DNA of 64,000 bases from Guptibacillus spartinae (GTDB lineage: Bacteria > Bacillota > Bacilli > Bacillales > Guptibacillaceae): contig NZ_JAQQWU010000006.1 in assembly GCF_028610625.1 (NCBI RefSeq), forward strand, positions 1 through 64,000. The letters are read 5' to 3'. Position numbers and translations under genes: made by a program. Under the pieces are notes generated by a model. It worked only from the letters and a program-made list of their open reading frames with translations, had not been told where the DNA came from and searched no databases. The number at the start of each line of letters is the position of its first letter. Position 1 is the first letter of the stretch. Below, in pieces: positions 32,811 to 40,348 of the stretch.

Positions 32811-33206
32811 GTGAAAATTGAATTTACTGGCCATGAATTAAACCCAGGACACGATATGAAGAAATTAGAAATAGTGACGGCACAATGCTTAATAGAAGAA
32901 ATGCAAAGTGGAATTGAGGATCATAGGAAGATTCAAATTACTACATCTAACTCTTTGATTATTGCAGATAAAATCAATACGGAAGAGCCAAACGAGAGTA
33001 AGATGACTTTACTCGATAAGGCGTTATTACAATCAGAAGATACAATTTTTCCAATAATGAAAGAAGGTAATGTAACCAACATGTATGGCATGATTGTTTT
33101 GAGCAATGTGAAAATTGTTCCGTTTGCTAACCCGGACAATGTAATTAAGTATGAAAGTTATGCTCTCTATACTGACCACATTATGGGGTTTGGATTAACA
33201 GAGTAA
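32811..33206 (+). CDS. hypothetical protein, 131 aa (GTG start)
   Basis: Soluble, beta-rich, without signal peptide. GTG 32811 is preferred because GGAGGG precedes it; the ATG at 32796 contains this site. Segments MKIEFTGHELNPGH and IVLSNVKIVPFANPDN are conserved-looking but I do not recognise the family. No element follows directly. Confidence 0.55.
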   Translation: MKIEFTGHELNPGHDMKKLEIVTAQCLIEEMQSGIEDHRKIQITTSNSLIIADKINTEEPNESKMTLLDKALLQSEDTIFPIMKEGNVTNMYGMIVLSNVKIVPFANPDNVIKYESYALYTDHIMGFGLTE

Positions 33207-33294
33207 CTACTATTACTGCTTTGTTGGGTAAGATCTCCCGTTTCTTCTTCCACAAACCGGAAGGCAGAAGAATTCTAGAAAGGAGATAATAGGA

Positions 33295-33537
33295 ATGCAA
33301 ACAAAAAAATTCCCTTATGTAATGTATTGGATTTTAATTGGCATCGGGATTTTGTCTTTTACTATACCTATTTTCCAAGAGTATGGAATTATTACTACCC
33401 TAATCCTCACGCTTCTATGTAGTTTATTTAGTTGGGCTATAGCAATGGGGCTTAGGAAACGAAAATTTATGTATCTAAGCGTTCTGCTCTTAATTAGTCC
33501 TTGGCTACTCTTGTTATCTAGATATTTAATAAACTAG
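33295..33537 (+). CDS. small membrane protein, 80 aa
   Basis: Three hydrophobic segments (VMYWILIGIGILSFTIPI, TTLILTLLCSLFSWAIAM, MYLSVLLLISPWLLLL). GAAAGGAG lies 11 bases before the ATG. Family not recognised. Followed by a boundary element whose left flank equals that of element 10, although the genes before them are unrelated. Confidence 0.6.
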   Translation: MQTKKFPYVMYWILIGIGILSFTIPIFQEYGIITTLILTLLCSLFSWAIAMGLRKRKFMYLSVLLLISPWLLLLSRYLIN

Positions 33538-33552
33538 TTTATTTATTTAACC

Positions 33553-33615
33553 ATTCGTTAAACTATCTCAGTACTGAGTTTTCAAGTATCTCCGAGCAAA
33601 TCTGGAACAATGGGT
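33553..33615 (+). repeat. boundary element 27 (CCGAGC), left flank shared with 14,057
   Basis: 45 bases (33553-33597) match 14057-14101 with three differences; after the core the sequence is AAATCTGGAACAATGG (class C-like) instead of the class A hairpin. Confidence 0.7.
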
Positions 33616-33672
33616 GTAAACACTCTATGTAAATTCAGAGGAGTTGAAAAAATTGTTAAGAAAGGATTGGTT

Positions 33673-34038
33673 ATGATTGGGTTTTCAATAGTGTTTTTGA
33701 TGGTTTTAGGATCCATTGCAATTTTTACTTTACTCTTTACTCCAATTATAGCTGTTAGAAAAAATGAAAAAGGAAAACCCCCTCGAACATTCTCTTATAT
33801 AATATTAGGGCTGTTGCTTTCGCATTGGGTATTTTTCTTATCAAGTGGTTATACTTTATTTCCAACGAATATTTCAGATGCCATCTTTATGCCTGTATGG
33901 GTAGTGTTAGGTGTAGCAGGTTTATTAATAGCTATATATGAATTTAAAAACAACAAAGCATTTGCCATCCCAGTTGCTGGCTTAACAACAATCTGTTTAT
34001 TATTTAGCATTTTCATTAACGGTATATCGAATATGTAA
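33673..34038 (+). CDS. polytopic membrane protein, 121 aa
   Basis: Four hydrophobic segments (MIGFSIVFLMVLGSIAI, IILGLLLSHWVFFLSSG, FMPVWVVLGVAGLLIAI, PVAGLTTICLLFSIFI). ATG 33673 is chosen with AAAGGA upstream; the frame from 33610 begins in the boundary element. Boundary element 20 bases after the stop. Function unknown. Confidence 0.55.
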   Translation: MIGFSIVFLMVLGSIAIFTLLFTPIIAVRKNEKGKPPRTFSYIILGLLLSHWVFFLSSGYTLFPTNISDAIFMPVWVVLGVAGLLIAIYEFKNNKAFAIPVAGLTTICLLFSIFINGISNM

Positions 34039-34050
34039 CTATCTCTTTCT

Positions 34051-34095
34051 ATTCTATAAATCGGAGCTTATCATTCATAAGATAAGCTACTTTGA
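34051..34095 (+). repeat. boundary element 28, class A
   Basis: Left flank TTCTATAAAT, core CGGAGC 34062-34067, right flank TTATCATTCATAAGATAAGCTAC with an imperfect hairpin. Confidence 0.65.
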
Positions 34096-34125
34096 TTAAT
34101 TATGGGAAGATACAAAGAAACCCTA

Positions 34126-34414
34126 AAATATACTGGGGATACAGCGATAATACATATCTACTTAATGCCATCCAGAGCTTCAGTCATTTGGTTACTTACC
34201 ACTAGGTTAGGCACGGCTTATCAAGCGGATATACATGGAGCGATATTACTAATTGAGGAAGTTGCAGAACCTGCGTTTCGTTTTGATTTGATGCTTACTC
34301 ATCTCAAGCAAGCAGGAATATTTTAAGATGCCACTGGGAGTGAACGTAAAACTCACTACATCACCGCCACGATTGGAGATAGATTCAGGCGTGTGGTGTA
34401 AAATGGAAGAATAA
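34126..34414 (+). pseudogene. LD-carboxypeptidase (peptidase S66/MccF-like) remnant
   Basis: The frame WLLTTRLGTAYQADIHGAIL, LIEEVAEPAFRFDLMLTHLK resembles the central S66 segment LLGTPY..D..GAILLLEDV.EEPYRIDRMLTHL; after a stop and frame change PLGVNVKLTTSPPRLEI matches the S66 C-terminus. The nucleophile region is missing. S66 enzymes cleave LD-peptides or give microcin C resistance, so this was probably a toxin-resistance or wall-recycling cassette. Confidence 0.6.
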
Positions 34415-34434
34415 TTACATATGTGCATTTCGAG

Positions 34435-34482
34435 TCTACTATTATCTCGGAGCTTATCCATAGTGAGGATTAGCTTCTTGAA
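34435..34482 (+). repeat. boundary element 29, class A
   Basis: Left flank CTACTATTATCT, core CGGAGC 34448-34453, right flank TTATCCATAGTGAGGATTAGC; TAATCC/GGATTA-type pairing is imperfect. Confidence 0.65.
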
Positions 34483-34532
34483 ATGTTAATAAAACTGGAG
34501 TGTGGACAATATTTCCATAAGGAGTGAAATCC

Positions 34533-35087
34533 ATGTCAAAGCCTTATTTAATAATTGTCACTGGTCGACCAGGTTCAGGGAAAACAACATTTTCTAAGGA
34601 ACTTGGAAATGAGATCTTTATGCCAGTAATCAGCAGAGATCAAATTAAGGAAGGGTATGTGCATACTTTCGGTAAAAGCCATAACGAGCTTCCTCCAGAA
34701 GCCAATTTAGCAGCAACAGAAATCTTCTTTAGTACGCTCATGGGGTTGATCTCAAACAATGTGTCAGTGATCGCTGAAGCAGCATTCCAGCATCGTCTAT
34801 GGTCATCGATGCTTGAACAGTTCAGAGGGAAAGCAAAGCTCTATCTGTTGATTTGCAAGGTTGACGAAAAGATAGCGCTTGACAGGTTTGTTCGTCGAGG
34901 ACTGGATAACCGGCTTCGAGAGTACTTCCATGGGGATAAGGAAGTGGACATGGCTAGAAAAGGAATTAAACTTAGCATTAGCCCTTACGACGAACCAAGG
35001 ATCAACGTCCCCAACTTCCATATTGACACCTCAGGGGGATACACCCCCTCCATTAAGGAACTAAGCAAGAAAATTTTCGACGAATAG
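34533..35087 (+). CDS. AAA-type small-molecule kinase (P-loop)
   Basis: 184 residues: Walker A GRPGSGKTTFSKEL, DxD-like SRDQIKEGY, and a lid region VRRGLDNRLREYFHG. It belongs to the zeta-toxin/chloramphenicol-phosphotransferase-like group of AAA kinases. The substrate may be a nucleotide, an antibiotic or a metabolite. ATG 34533 with AAGGAG nine bases upstream. Confidence 0.8.
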   Translation: MSKPYLIIVTGRPGSGKTTFSKELGNEIFMPVISRDQIKEGYVHTFGKSHNELPPEANLAATEIFFSTLMGLISNNVSVIAEAAFQHRLWSSMLEQFRGKAKLYLLICKVDEKIALDRFVRRGLDNRLREYFHGDKEVDMARKGIKLSISPYDEPRINVPNFHIDTSGGYTPSIKELSKKIFDE

Positions 35088-35155
35088 GATGCCTGAAAGG
35101 CAATTCTATCGATAAAAGCTAAATTCAGATATATATTATTTAGTGGGAGAGTAAT

Positions 35156-35309
35156 ATGAACATAAAAACAAACAGATTAATTATACGTGATTTTGAATTA
35201 GAAGATTGGGAAGAAGTATATAAATATACTTCCCAAAAGAATTCCGCATGGGGATGATTGGTGGGATGAATATTCTTATGGCATTCTAGATGAAGAGTGG
35301 AAAAACTAA
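35156..35309 (+). pseudogene. GNAT N-acetyltransferase with internal deletion
   Basis: Good start (GGGAGA then ATG) and a RimJ/RimL-type N-terminus TNRLIIRDFELEDWEEVYKY, then an abrupt jump to the family's C-terminal end DWWDEYSYGILDEEWKN in another frame. The central acetyl-CoA domain (about 110 residues) is deleted. This is a clean internal deletion, unlike the end truncations at elements. Confidence 0.7.
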
Positions 35310-35384
35310 AACATTTAAAAGATTTGCAGGTTAATGTTTAGCTAATAATAAATGATTTATCTAGAAATAAAGTCTTCATTTAAC

Positions 35385-35442
35385 GCGGAGTTTTTTATAA
35401 ATGATGGATTTATAAAAAGTATTTTGAAATAATTGGTATTGA
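35385..35442 (+). repeat. boundary element 30, partial extended repeat
   Basis: Left flank TTCATTTAACG, core CGGAG 35396-35400, short AT-rich right part, tail TTTGAAATAATTGGTATT at 35423-35440; the central 35 bases of the extended repeat are missing. Confidence 0.6.
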
Positions 35443-35517
35443 CGAATAGAGCAAGATTTTTAAGTGTGTTGTATCTTTTTGAACAACCATCGGGACATTT
35501 ACTAGAGGGTGATATTT

Positions 35518-35721
35518 ATGATTGGTTTATTAGAGATCGTGTTTCAAGTATCAGGAGGGGTATTGCTCTTATGTGCAATATATTATTATTTTCATTTTAA
35601 GAAAATCAAACGGGGAAGGGGACTGACTTCAGTTGAGTTAACTGTTTACGTTGTAACTCAATTCGCATTTCTTCTTTTAGGATGTAGTTATTTACTACTA
35701 CTTTTGGATGGAAATTATTAA
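35518..35721 (+). CDS. small membrane protein, 67 aa
   Basis: Two hydrophobic segments (IVFQVSGGVLLLCAIYYYF and YVVTQFAFLLLGCSYLLLLL) around a basic loop FKKIKRGRG. ATG 35518 has GAGGGTGA upstream. Family not recognised. Boundary element starts at the stop codon. Confidence 0.55.
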   Translation: MIGLLEIVFQVSGGVLLLCAIYYYFHFKKIKRGRGLTSVELTVYVVTQFAFLLLGCSYLLLLLDGNY

Positions 35722-35765
35722 ACAAATTCTGAGCGATTGCTTAATAAATGTAAGCGCTAAATTCA
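35720..35765 (+). repeat. boundary element 31 (TCTGAGC), class B
   Basis: Left flank TTAAACAAAT, TCTGAGC ending at 35734, right flank GATTGCTTAATAAATG. AGC and GCTTA pair with TAAGC and GCT, leaving a bulge as in element 1. Confidence 0.65.
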
Positions 35766-35875
35766 GGTTTAGAAGGAAGGTCTGGAATGTTAGGAGGATA
35801 ACTTAGTTACTCCAACTTTAAATCACTATATGTAAGAAGACTATAAAAGAGTTGACACTACGAAGAGGTGATAAT

Positions 35876-36048
35876 TTGAATTCAAATAAAACGTTTCCTT
35901 TATTACTTTTTACTTGTTTGTAGTAATATCAACTTTTTTCGTTACTTTTACGGTAACTAAACCTTATCTAAAGTCGTTTCTAATTATCGTTTTATTAGCA
36001 ATATGTACTGCATACAAATGGATATATTTCCGAAAGAAAGAAAATTAG
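35876..36048 (+). pseudogene. small membrane protein, frameshifted paralogue of 472-651
   Basis: Same TTG start context (GAGGTGATAATTTG) and the same C-terminus (PYLKSFLIIVLLA ... FRKKEN) as the gene at 472, but a small deletion near 35,905-35,925 puts the first part out of frame and causes an early stop. The similarity extends upstream (TCTGGAATGTTAGGAGG), so a whole unit was duplicated. Confidence 0.7.
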
Positions 36049-36089
36049 ACTGGGTCATTAAGAAGTTTACAAGATGATGTGATTAGGGT

Positions 36090-36314
36090 GTGGAGGTTTT
36101 TATTATCAACGTAATTAGAGAGATCTTTTCTTCTAAGTGGTTTGGTTATCCTTTGCTTTTTGGTTTACTTTTTGGGAATTATTCTAAATATGGCCTAATT
36201 AGAATCGTGTTATCTACTCTTCTGATCGCCTTATTAATTTCTATGTTGGCTTACAATTATAAGCACAACAGCTTATATCATTTAGTTGCGAAAAATAAAA
36301 AAAACTCTAAGTAG
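36090..36314 (+). CDS. small membrane protein, 74 aa
   Basis: GTG-initiated frame with two hydrophobic stretches (WFGYPLLFGLLFGNY and RIVLSTLLIALLISMLA) and a basic tail. The ribosome site is unclear: GGAGG falls inside the first codons, so an ATT at 36,102 may be the real start. Family unknown. Confidence 0.45.
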   Translation: MEVFIINVIREIFSSKWFGYPLLFGLLFGNYSKYGLIRIVLSTLLIALLISMLAYNYKHNSLYHLVAKNKKNSK

Positions 36315-36485
36315 ATGGTTGTAATCTTGAGGTAATTGTATTCATATTCTATTATCTCTTAACTTATCTTTTCAGAAGTAAGCAGGGATTTGGATATAGC
36401 ACAATGAATACGACAACTTGGACAGGTTTTGCAATTGGGATAATTTTAATATTGGCTTCTTACTTTTTATGTTTTGGAGGATATT
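36315..36485. other. short gap with membrane-protein-like frame
   Basis: A frame from 36,403 (MNTTTWTGFAIGIILILASY) runs into the next gene in another frame; it may be a leftover N-terminus. The GGAGG at 36,477 serves the next gene. Confidence 0.35.
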
Positions 36486-37325
36486 ATGAAAAAACTACTC
36501 ATTATTGGTGCCAGCGGGCTTATTGGGAAAGCTATCTTGGAGGAATGTAAAAACGATTTTGAAGTGTATGGTACATATTTTTCGAATAAAATTGAACTAC
36601 CGGGTGAAAAGCAATTCCAGTTGGGATTGCACCAATATGACAAACTAAAAGGGATCATTAGAACAGTTCAGCCTGATATTATTGTATCGTGCTTAAGGGG
36701 AGAATTTGATCAACAATTGGAATTTCATAGCCAATTGGCATTGGAATTACGAAACACCCAGAGTCTGCTTTATTATTTTTCTACTGCAAATGTATTTGAT
36801 GGTGACTTTTCAAAGCATCATATAGAAACGGATCATCCTGTTGCTCAATCAGACTATGGAAATTTCAAGATCAAATGTGAGAATACATTAAAACAGATTC
36901 TAAATGATAGGGCAATTGTTATTAGGATCCCCGCAATTTGGGGTAAGGAGTCTCCAAGAATGAATTTGATTATGGAAAGTATTGAAGGCAACCAGACTAT
37001 CGAGGTATATAGTAATTTGGAATGTAATAACCTTTTGGATACTCAGCTTGCAAAGCAATTACGGTATATAATCGAAAAAGATTTGAAAGGAATCTTTCAT
37101 TTAGGTTCAGTGGATATGATGACACAAGAAAACTTTTTTGGAGCATTAATAGAGGCGCTTTCAGGTGAAAGGGAACTACTGAGATCTAAGTTATTTGACG
37201 ATAAAGAAAGTACTTTTTATTTTGGATTGCAATCAAGCCGAAATGATCTTCCTTTCACATCAAAAAACACGAATCCTAATATTATCTCTGGGCTTGTGTC
37301 AGGTGGCGCGTATTTGGAGGAATAA
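36486..37325 (+). CDS. RmlD-like NAD(P)-dependent sugar-nucleotide reductase
   Basis: 279 residues, extended SDR family. The nucleotide-binding motif GASGLIGKAILEE is at the N-terminus and the substrate-side region (STANVFDGDF, YGNFKIKCENTLK with YxxxK) fits dTDP-4-dehydrorhamnose reductases. ATG 36486 has GGAGG eight bases upstream. No other sugar-nucleotide genes are nearby, so its pathway is unclear. It is translationally coupled to the next small gene. Confidence 0.82.
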   Translation: MKKLLIIGASGLIGKAILEECKNDFEVYGTYFSNKIELPGEKQFQLGLHQYDKLKGIIRTVQPDIIVSCLRGEFDQQLEFHSQLALELRNTQSLLYYFSTANVFDGDFSKHHIETDHPVAQSDYGNFKIKCENTLKQILNDRAIVIRIPAIWGKESPRMNLIMESIEGNQTIEVYSNLECNNLLDTQLAKQLRYIIEKDLKGIFHLGSVDMMTQENFFGALIEALSGERELLRSKLFDDKESTFYFGLQSSRNDLPFTSKNTNPNIISGLVSGGAYLEE

Positions 37326-37327
37326 TC

Positions 37328-37492
37328 TTGAGGTTATTTATAGTTATTCCACTTATTTTAGTTGGTGGTTTTTTAGTCGGCTTGAAAATTAATGACATAG
37401 GAAATTCAGGAAATATTATTATGAATATAGTAGGTCTTTGGTTTCTCTTCATTGCTATATTAATGGGTCGAAAAGGTAAAAGTAATGGTTAG
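37328..37492 (+). CDS. small membrane protein, 54 aa (TTG start)
   Basis: TTG start three bases after the reductase stop, with GGAGG eight bases upstream, so translation is coupled. Two hydrophobic segments (LFIVIPLILVGGFLVGL and IVGLWFLFIAILM) and a basic tail GRKGKSNG. No family recognised. Confidence 0.5.
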   Translation: MRLFIVIPLILVGGFLVGLKINDIGNSGNIIMNIVGLWFLFIAILMGRKGKSNG

Positions 37493-37724
37493 AAAGAGTC
37501 TTAACTTCCTTACGAGAATTTCCTACTTTACTTTGTGGTTAACTTTTAAAGGGAATTCTCCTGCTAGTCGATAGGTGGAGTTTAGTAAAGAAGTGAATGA
37601 GTTTACGAAATCATTCAATGAAAATCAATAATCCATCCTACACATTCTCAACTCTTGGAACGTTCTGATGATATAAGTGTAGTGGTAAATTTACATTTAA
37701 TAGTCTAGTAGAAGGGGTGTAGCC

Positions 37725-38246
37725 ATGATAAAACCGAATGTCATTTTGAATGAGTATACGATTGAATGGGAAAGGCAATTCGAATATGAAAAAAATCGTA
37801 TTATGGCTGCTATTGGTAATCAAATCGATGGAATTGAACATATTGGAAGCACTTCTATAAGAGGATTAATGGCTAAGCCTATTATTGATATTATGGTAGG
37901 GGTAAGAAGTTTAGAAAGGACATCAGCTTTTGTAAAACCATTAAGCGAAGTAGATTATGAATATGTTCCAAAGCCAGAGGTTACAGAAAGAAAATTCTTC
38001 AGAAAAGGGTTATGGGGCAATGGGACTTGTCACTTACATATATGTGTAATACATAGTACAGAATGGATTGAAAAAACAGTATTTCGTGATTATCTTAGAA
38101 AGCACCCTGAATCTGTTGAAGAATATGCTTTGCTAAAATGTAAACTCGCTATTAAATATAAGTATGACAGACCAGCGTACACCCAACAAAAAGAACCATT
38201 CATTAAAAACATTATCAAACATGCCAGGATTGAATTTCAGAGATGA
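37725..38246 (+). CDS. GrpB family protein (UPF0157), 173 aa
   Basis: Complete GrpB protein: IEHIGSTSIRGLMAKPIIDI is the nucleotidyltransferase-like signature, followed by NGTCHLHICVIHSTEW and FRDYLRKHPESVEEYALLK. Distinct from the GrpB at 21,119, so independently acquired. GAAGGGG precedes the ATG. Boundary element directly after the stop. Confidence 0.87.
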   Translation: MIKPNVILNEYTIEWERQFEYEKNRIMAAIGNQIDGIEHIGSTSIRGLMAKPIIDIMVGVRSLERTSAFVKPLSEVDYEYVPKPEVTERKFFRKGLWGNGTCHLHICVIHSTEWIEKTVFRDYLRKHPESVEEYALLKCKLAIKYKYDRPAYTQQKEPFIKNIIKHARIEFQR

Positions 38247-38250
38247 ATTT

Positions 38251-38320
38251 CACTCCATTATCTTTGAGCAAAAGCTGAAGAGCGATAAAAGTTTTCTTGA
38301 TAGGAAAGTCTATTTTTTAA
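38251..38320 (+). repeat. boundary element 32 (TTTGAGC), class C
   Basis: Left flank CTCCATTATCT, TTGAGC ending at 38269, right flank AAAAGCTGAAGAGCGATAAA, close to element 25, with T-run at about 38,312. Confidence 0.6.
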
Positions 38321-38364
38321 TATCAAATAGGATTCGCTTCGTCATATGAGAGGGGTTTTTTTAT

Positions 38365-38766
38365 TTGAAGAATACAACTTCTATTCTCTCTTTCTTGTTG
38401 CTGTTATTAGTAGGGTGTAGTCAAGGGGATCGTAATAAAGACTTAGAGAATTCGATTCATACTATCTTGGCAGATCAAAGCCAGAGTGAGATAAGAGTTA
38501 ACTCGCTTACGAATTTCGAGTGGGAAAAAGCGTTTCTTTTCACGCCTTACTCTTCACAAAATAGTATAGAACAACAATTAGGGTTTTATTTTAAAGACTC
38601 AAGCAATATTGAAATAAGAGATGATATTTATCTTATGGTTTTTGTGAACGGTAGCAAAGTTGTTCAATATGTCGAATTAGATCGCCGAATGGGTGAACTT
38701 TCACTTGGAGAAAAGGATCATCTTACTCCCAAAAAAGACTTCATTCGTATTATAAGGAATAGATAG
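38365..38766 (+). CDS. putative lipoprotein, 133 aa (TTG start)
   Basis: TTG start with GAGAGGGG upstream. Signal peptide (ILSFLLLLL) with lipobox LVGC, cysteine near residue 18, then a 115-residue domain with no recognised family; YVELDRRMGELSLGEK is a charged conserved-looking strand. Probably surface-anchored. Confidence 0.6.
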   Translation: MKNTTSILSFLLLLLVGCSQGDRNKDLENSIHTILADQSQSEIRVNSLTNFEWEKAFLFTPYSSQNSIEQQLGFYFKDSSNIEIRDDIYLMVFVNGSKVVQYVELDRRMGELSLGEKDHLTPKKDFIRIIRNR

Positions 38767-38780
38767 ATGCTTCTTCTTTA

Positions 38781-38960
38781 ATGAACCGGGTACTTGGTAG
38801 TGGGTTAGAGGTCATGTTAGGAAGCATTTTTGGGATTGTTTATAGATTAGCTAAGTCTCTTGTTTCCGGGATACTCCTTCACTTTCTATGGAACTTATTT
38901 TCATTCTACTATTTTCATTCCATAGAGCAGGCAAGGTGGAATCAACGATTAAATGTCTAA
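38781..38960 (+). pseudogene. CPBP protease remnant (copy 2)
   Basis: LGSIFGIVYRLAKSLVSGIL, LHFLWNLFSFYYF is the C-terminal CPBP motif and ends with an intact stop directly before a boundary element. It is about 75% identical by eye to the C-terminal part at 28,065-28,174, and the first 25 bases resemble 27,884. The middle of the gene is deleted. Confidence 0.7.
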
Positions 38961-38990
38961 TTAAACCGGAGCTTAACGCTTTGAATATAT
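38955..38990 (+). repeat. boundary element 33
   Basis: Left flank TCTAATTAAAC, core CGGAGC 38967-38972, right flank TTAACGCTTTGAATATATT. Confidence 0.6.
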
Positions 38991-39032
38991 TATTCGAAGA
39001 CGGAATAGGAAAGTCTAAAAAGGAGAAGTAAA

Positions 39033-39455
39033 ATGTATAATGTTGAGAAAGCTAATATTACAAACTTAGATGAAATCGTTCGCATTGACAGTGAAATAAC
39101 CGGAAACCCAAACAGACGTAACTTTATTAAAAATACCATTGAGAGCAGAAGGTGTATCATAGTTCAGGAATCAAAGAATATTGTGGGATGTTTAACCTAT
39201 GATACTAATTTTTTTGACTGTACATTTATCTCCCTCATTATCGTATCTCCTTCAAAAAGACGGAAAGGTTATGCAAGTTTGCTGCTGGAATATATGATCA
39301 ACCATTCTCCTACTTCAAAAGTATTTTCTTCTACTAATCGTTCTAACGTTAGGATGCAGAAAGTATTTGAATCGAATGGATTTATTCAAAGTGGTAAAAT
39401 AGAGAATTTGGATGAGGGCGATCCAGAGCTTATCTTTTTTAAACCAACTTACTAG
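39033..39455 (+). CDS. GNAT N-acetyltransferase, 140 aa
   Basis: Short complete GNAT protein: IVQESKNIVGCLTYD, the acetyl-CoA loop VSPSKRRKGYASLLLEYM, and RSNVRMQKVFESNGFIQSG. AAAAGGAG precedes the ATG by seven bases. Substrate unknown. It follows a boundary element by about 45 bases and has only a poorly conserved element candidate after it (CCATTATTGAGTC). Confidence 0.85.
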   Translation: MYNVEKANITNLDEIVRIDSEITGNPNRRNFIKNTIESRRCIIVQESKNIVGCLTYDTNFFDCTFISLIIVSPSKRRKGYASLLLEYMINHSPTSKVFSSTNRSNVRMQKVFESNGFIQSGKIENLDEGDPELIFFKPTY

Positions 39456-39522
39456 ATCTCCCATTATTGAGTCCTAGATGTTAAAAACAAGCAAGAAGAT
39501 GGGAGTGAGTTTAAGGGTGATA

Positions 39523-40059
39523 ATGAAATTAATTCCAAGTGAATGGGAGACTTCAAGACTAACCATTCAAGATCTTAAAGAAAGTGAAATTCCTATTGTT
39601 CAAGAGATCTATGAACAAGGGGATTACGTACATCAATGGGACGGGGGTAACCTAGATCATGAGTATGCTTATCGCTGTTTTACTGATGGCGACTTACCTC
39701 CTAATGGTACTAAAGAGCGCTATAAAATTCAGGTCTTAGCACTAAAGGGAACGGGAACTATTGTGGGGATTCTTACCACTTATCATGGATATCCGAAGGC
39801 TGAAACATTTTATATTAACTTTCTATACATCGACAAGGTATATCATAAACAAGGACTAGGGAAAGAAGTCATTAATGAATTACTCAAGGTTTTAAGAGAG
39901 TGCAATTTTGGAGAAGTCCGAGCAAGTGTAGCCATAAAAAATTGGCCAGCTCTTAGATTTTGGACTGGACTTGGACTAAATACAGTTAATGGATTTTATG
40001 GGGATAAGGTATATGGGGCAGATCAATACGCTAACATCGAATTAATTAAGAAATTTTAA
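39523..40059 (+). CDS. GNAT N-acetyltransferase, ~178 aa
   Basis: GNAT protein with IQVLALKGTGTIVGILTTYH, FLYIDKVYHKQGLGKEVINE and NWPALRFWTGLGLNT. I prefer ATG 39523 preceded by AAGGGTGA; the frame is open to 39478 without a ribosome site. Substrate unknown. A weak element (TTTTGAGCTTGTTTGTAATAAG) follows. Confidence 0.82.
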   Translation: MKLIPSEWETSRLTIQDLKESEIPIVQEIYEQGDYVHQWDGGNLDHEYAYRCFTDGDLPPNGTKERYKIQVLALKGTGTIVGILTTYHGYPKAETFYINFLYIDKVYHKQGLGKEVINELLKVLRECNFGEVRASVAIKNWPALRFWTGLGLNTVNGFYGDKVYGADQYANIELIKKF

Positions 40060-40069
40060 TCCCATTTCT

Positions 40070-40110
40070 TTGACAATTTTGAGCTTGTTTGTAATAAGAT
40101 ATACTGCAAA
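40070..40110 (+). repeat. boundary element 34, degenerate
   Basis: TTTTGAGC (40077-40084) followed by TTGTTTGTAATAAGATATAC, a variant of class A without the closing arm. Confidence 0.45.
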
Positions 40111-40202
40111 AATTCAAAGAAGGTACCCATTATCTTCAGAAAAATCGTTCTCGAGTGACGATGTTGGTTGGACGGCAGTCATCGTATTCTGGAAAGTGAA
40201 AT

Positions 40203-40343
40203 GTGGATATGATTGTTCTTCTTATTGTAGTGGGATTTGGTATATTACTTTGGCAACTCTGTTTAGCTTTTTATCAATTTAGGTTTTTCAATGTTCGAAC
40301 ATTTATTCGTGATTTTCTTCTGATTGATAATGGGAAAGGATGA
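40203..40343 (+). CDS. tiny membrane protein, ~46 aa
   Basis: GTG or ATG (40209) start; product MIVLLIVVGFGILLWQLCLA plus a basic, aromatic tail (FYQFRFFNVRTFIRDF). The ribosome site is weak (GGAAAG). Its end overlaps the ribosome site of the next small membrane gene, which suggests coupling. Family unknown. Confidence 0.4.
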   Translation: MDMIVLLIVVGFGILLWQLCLAFYQFRFFNVRTFIRDFLLIDNGKG

Positions 40344-40348
40344 GAAGT

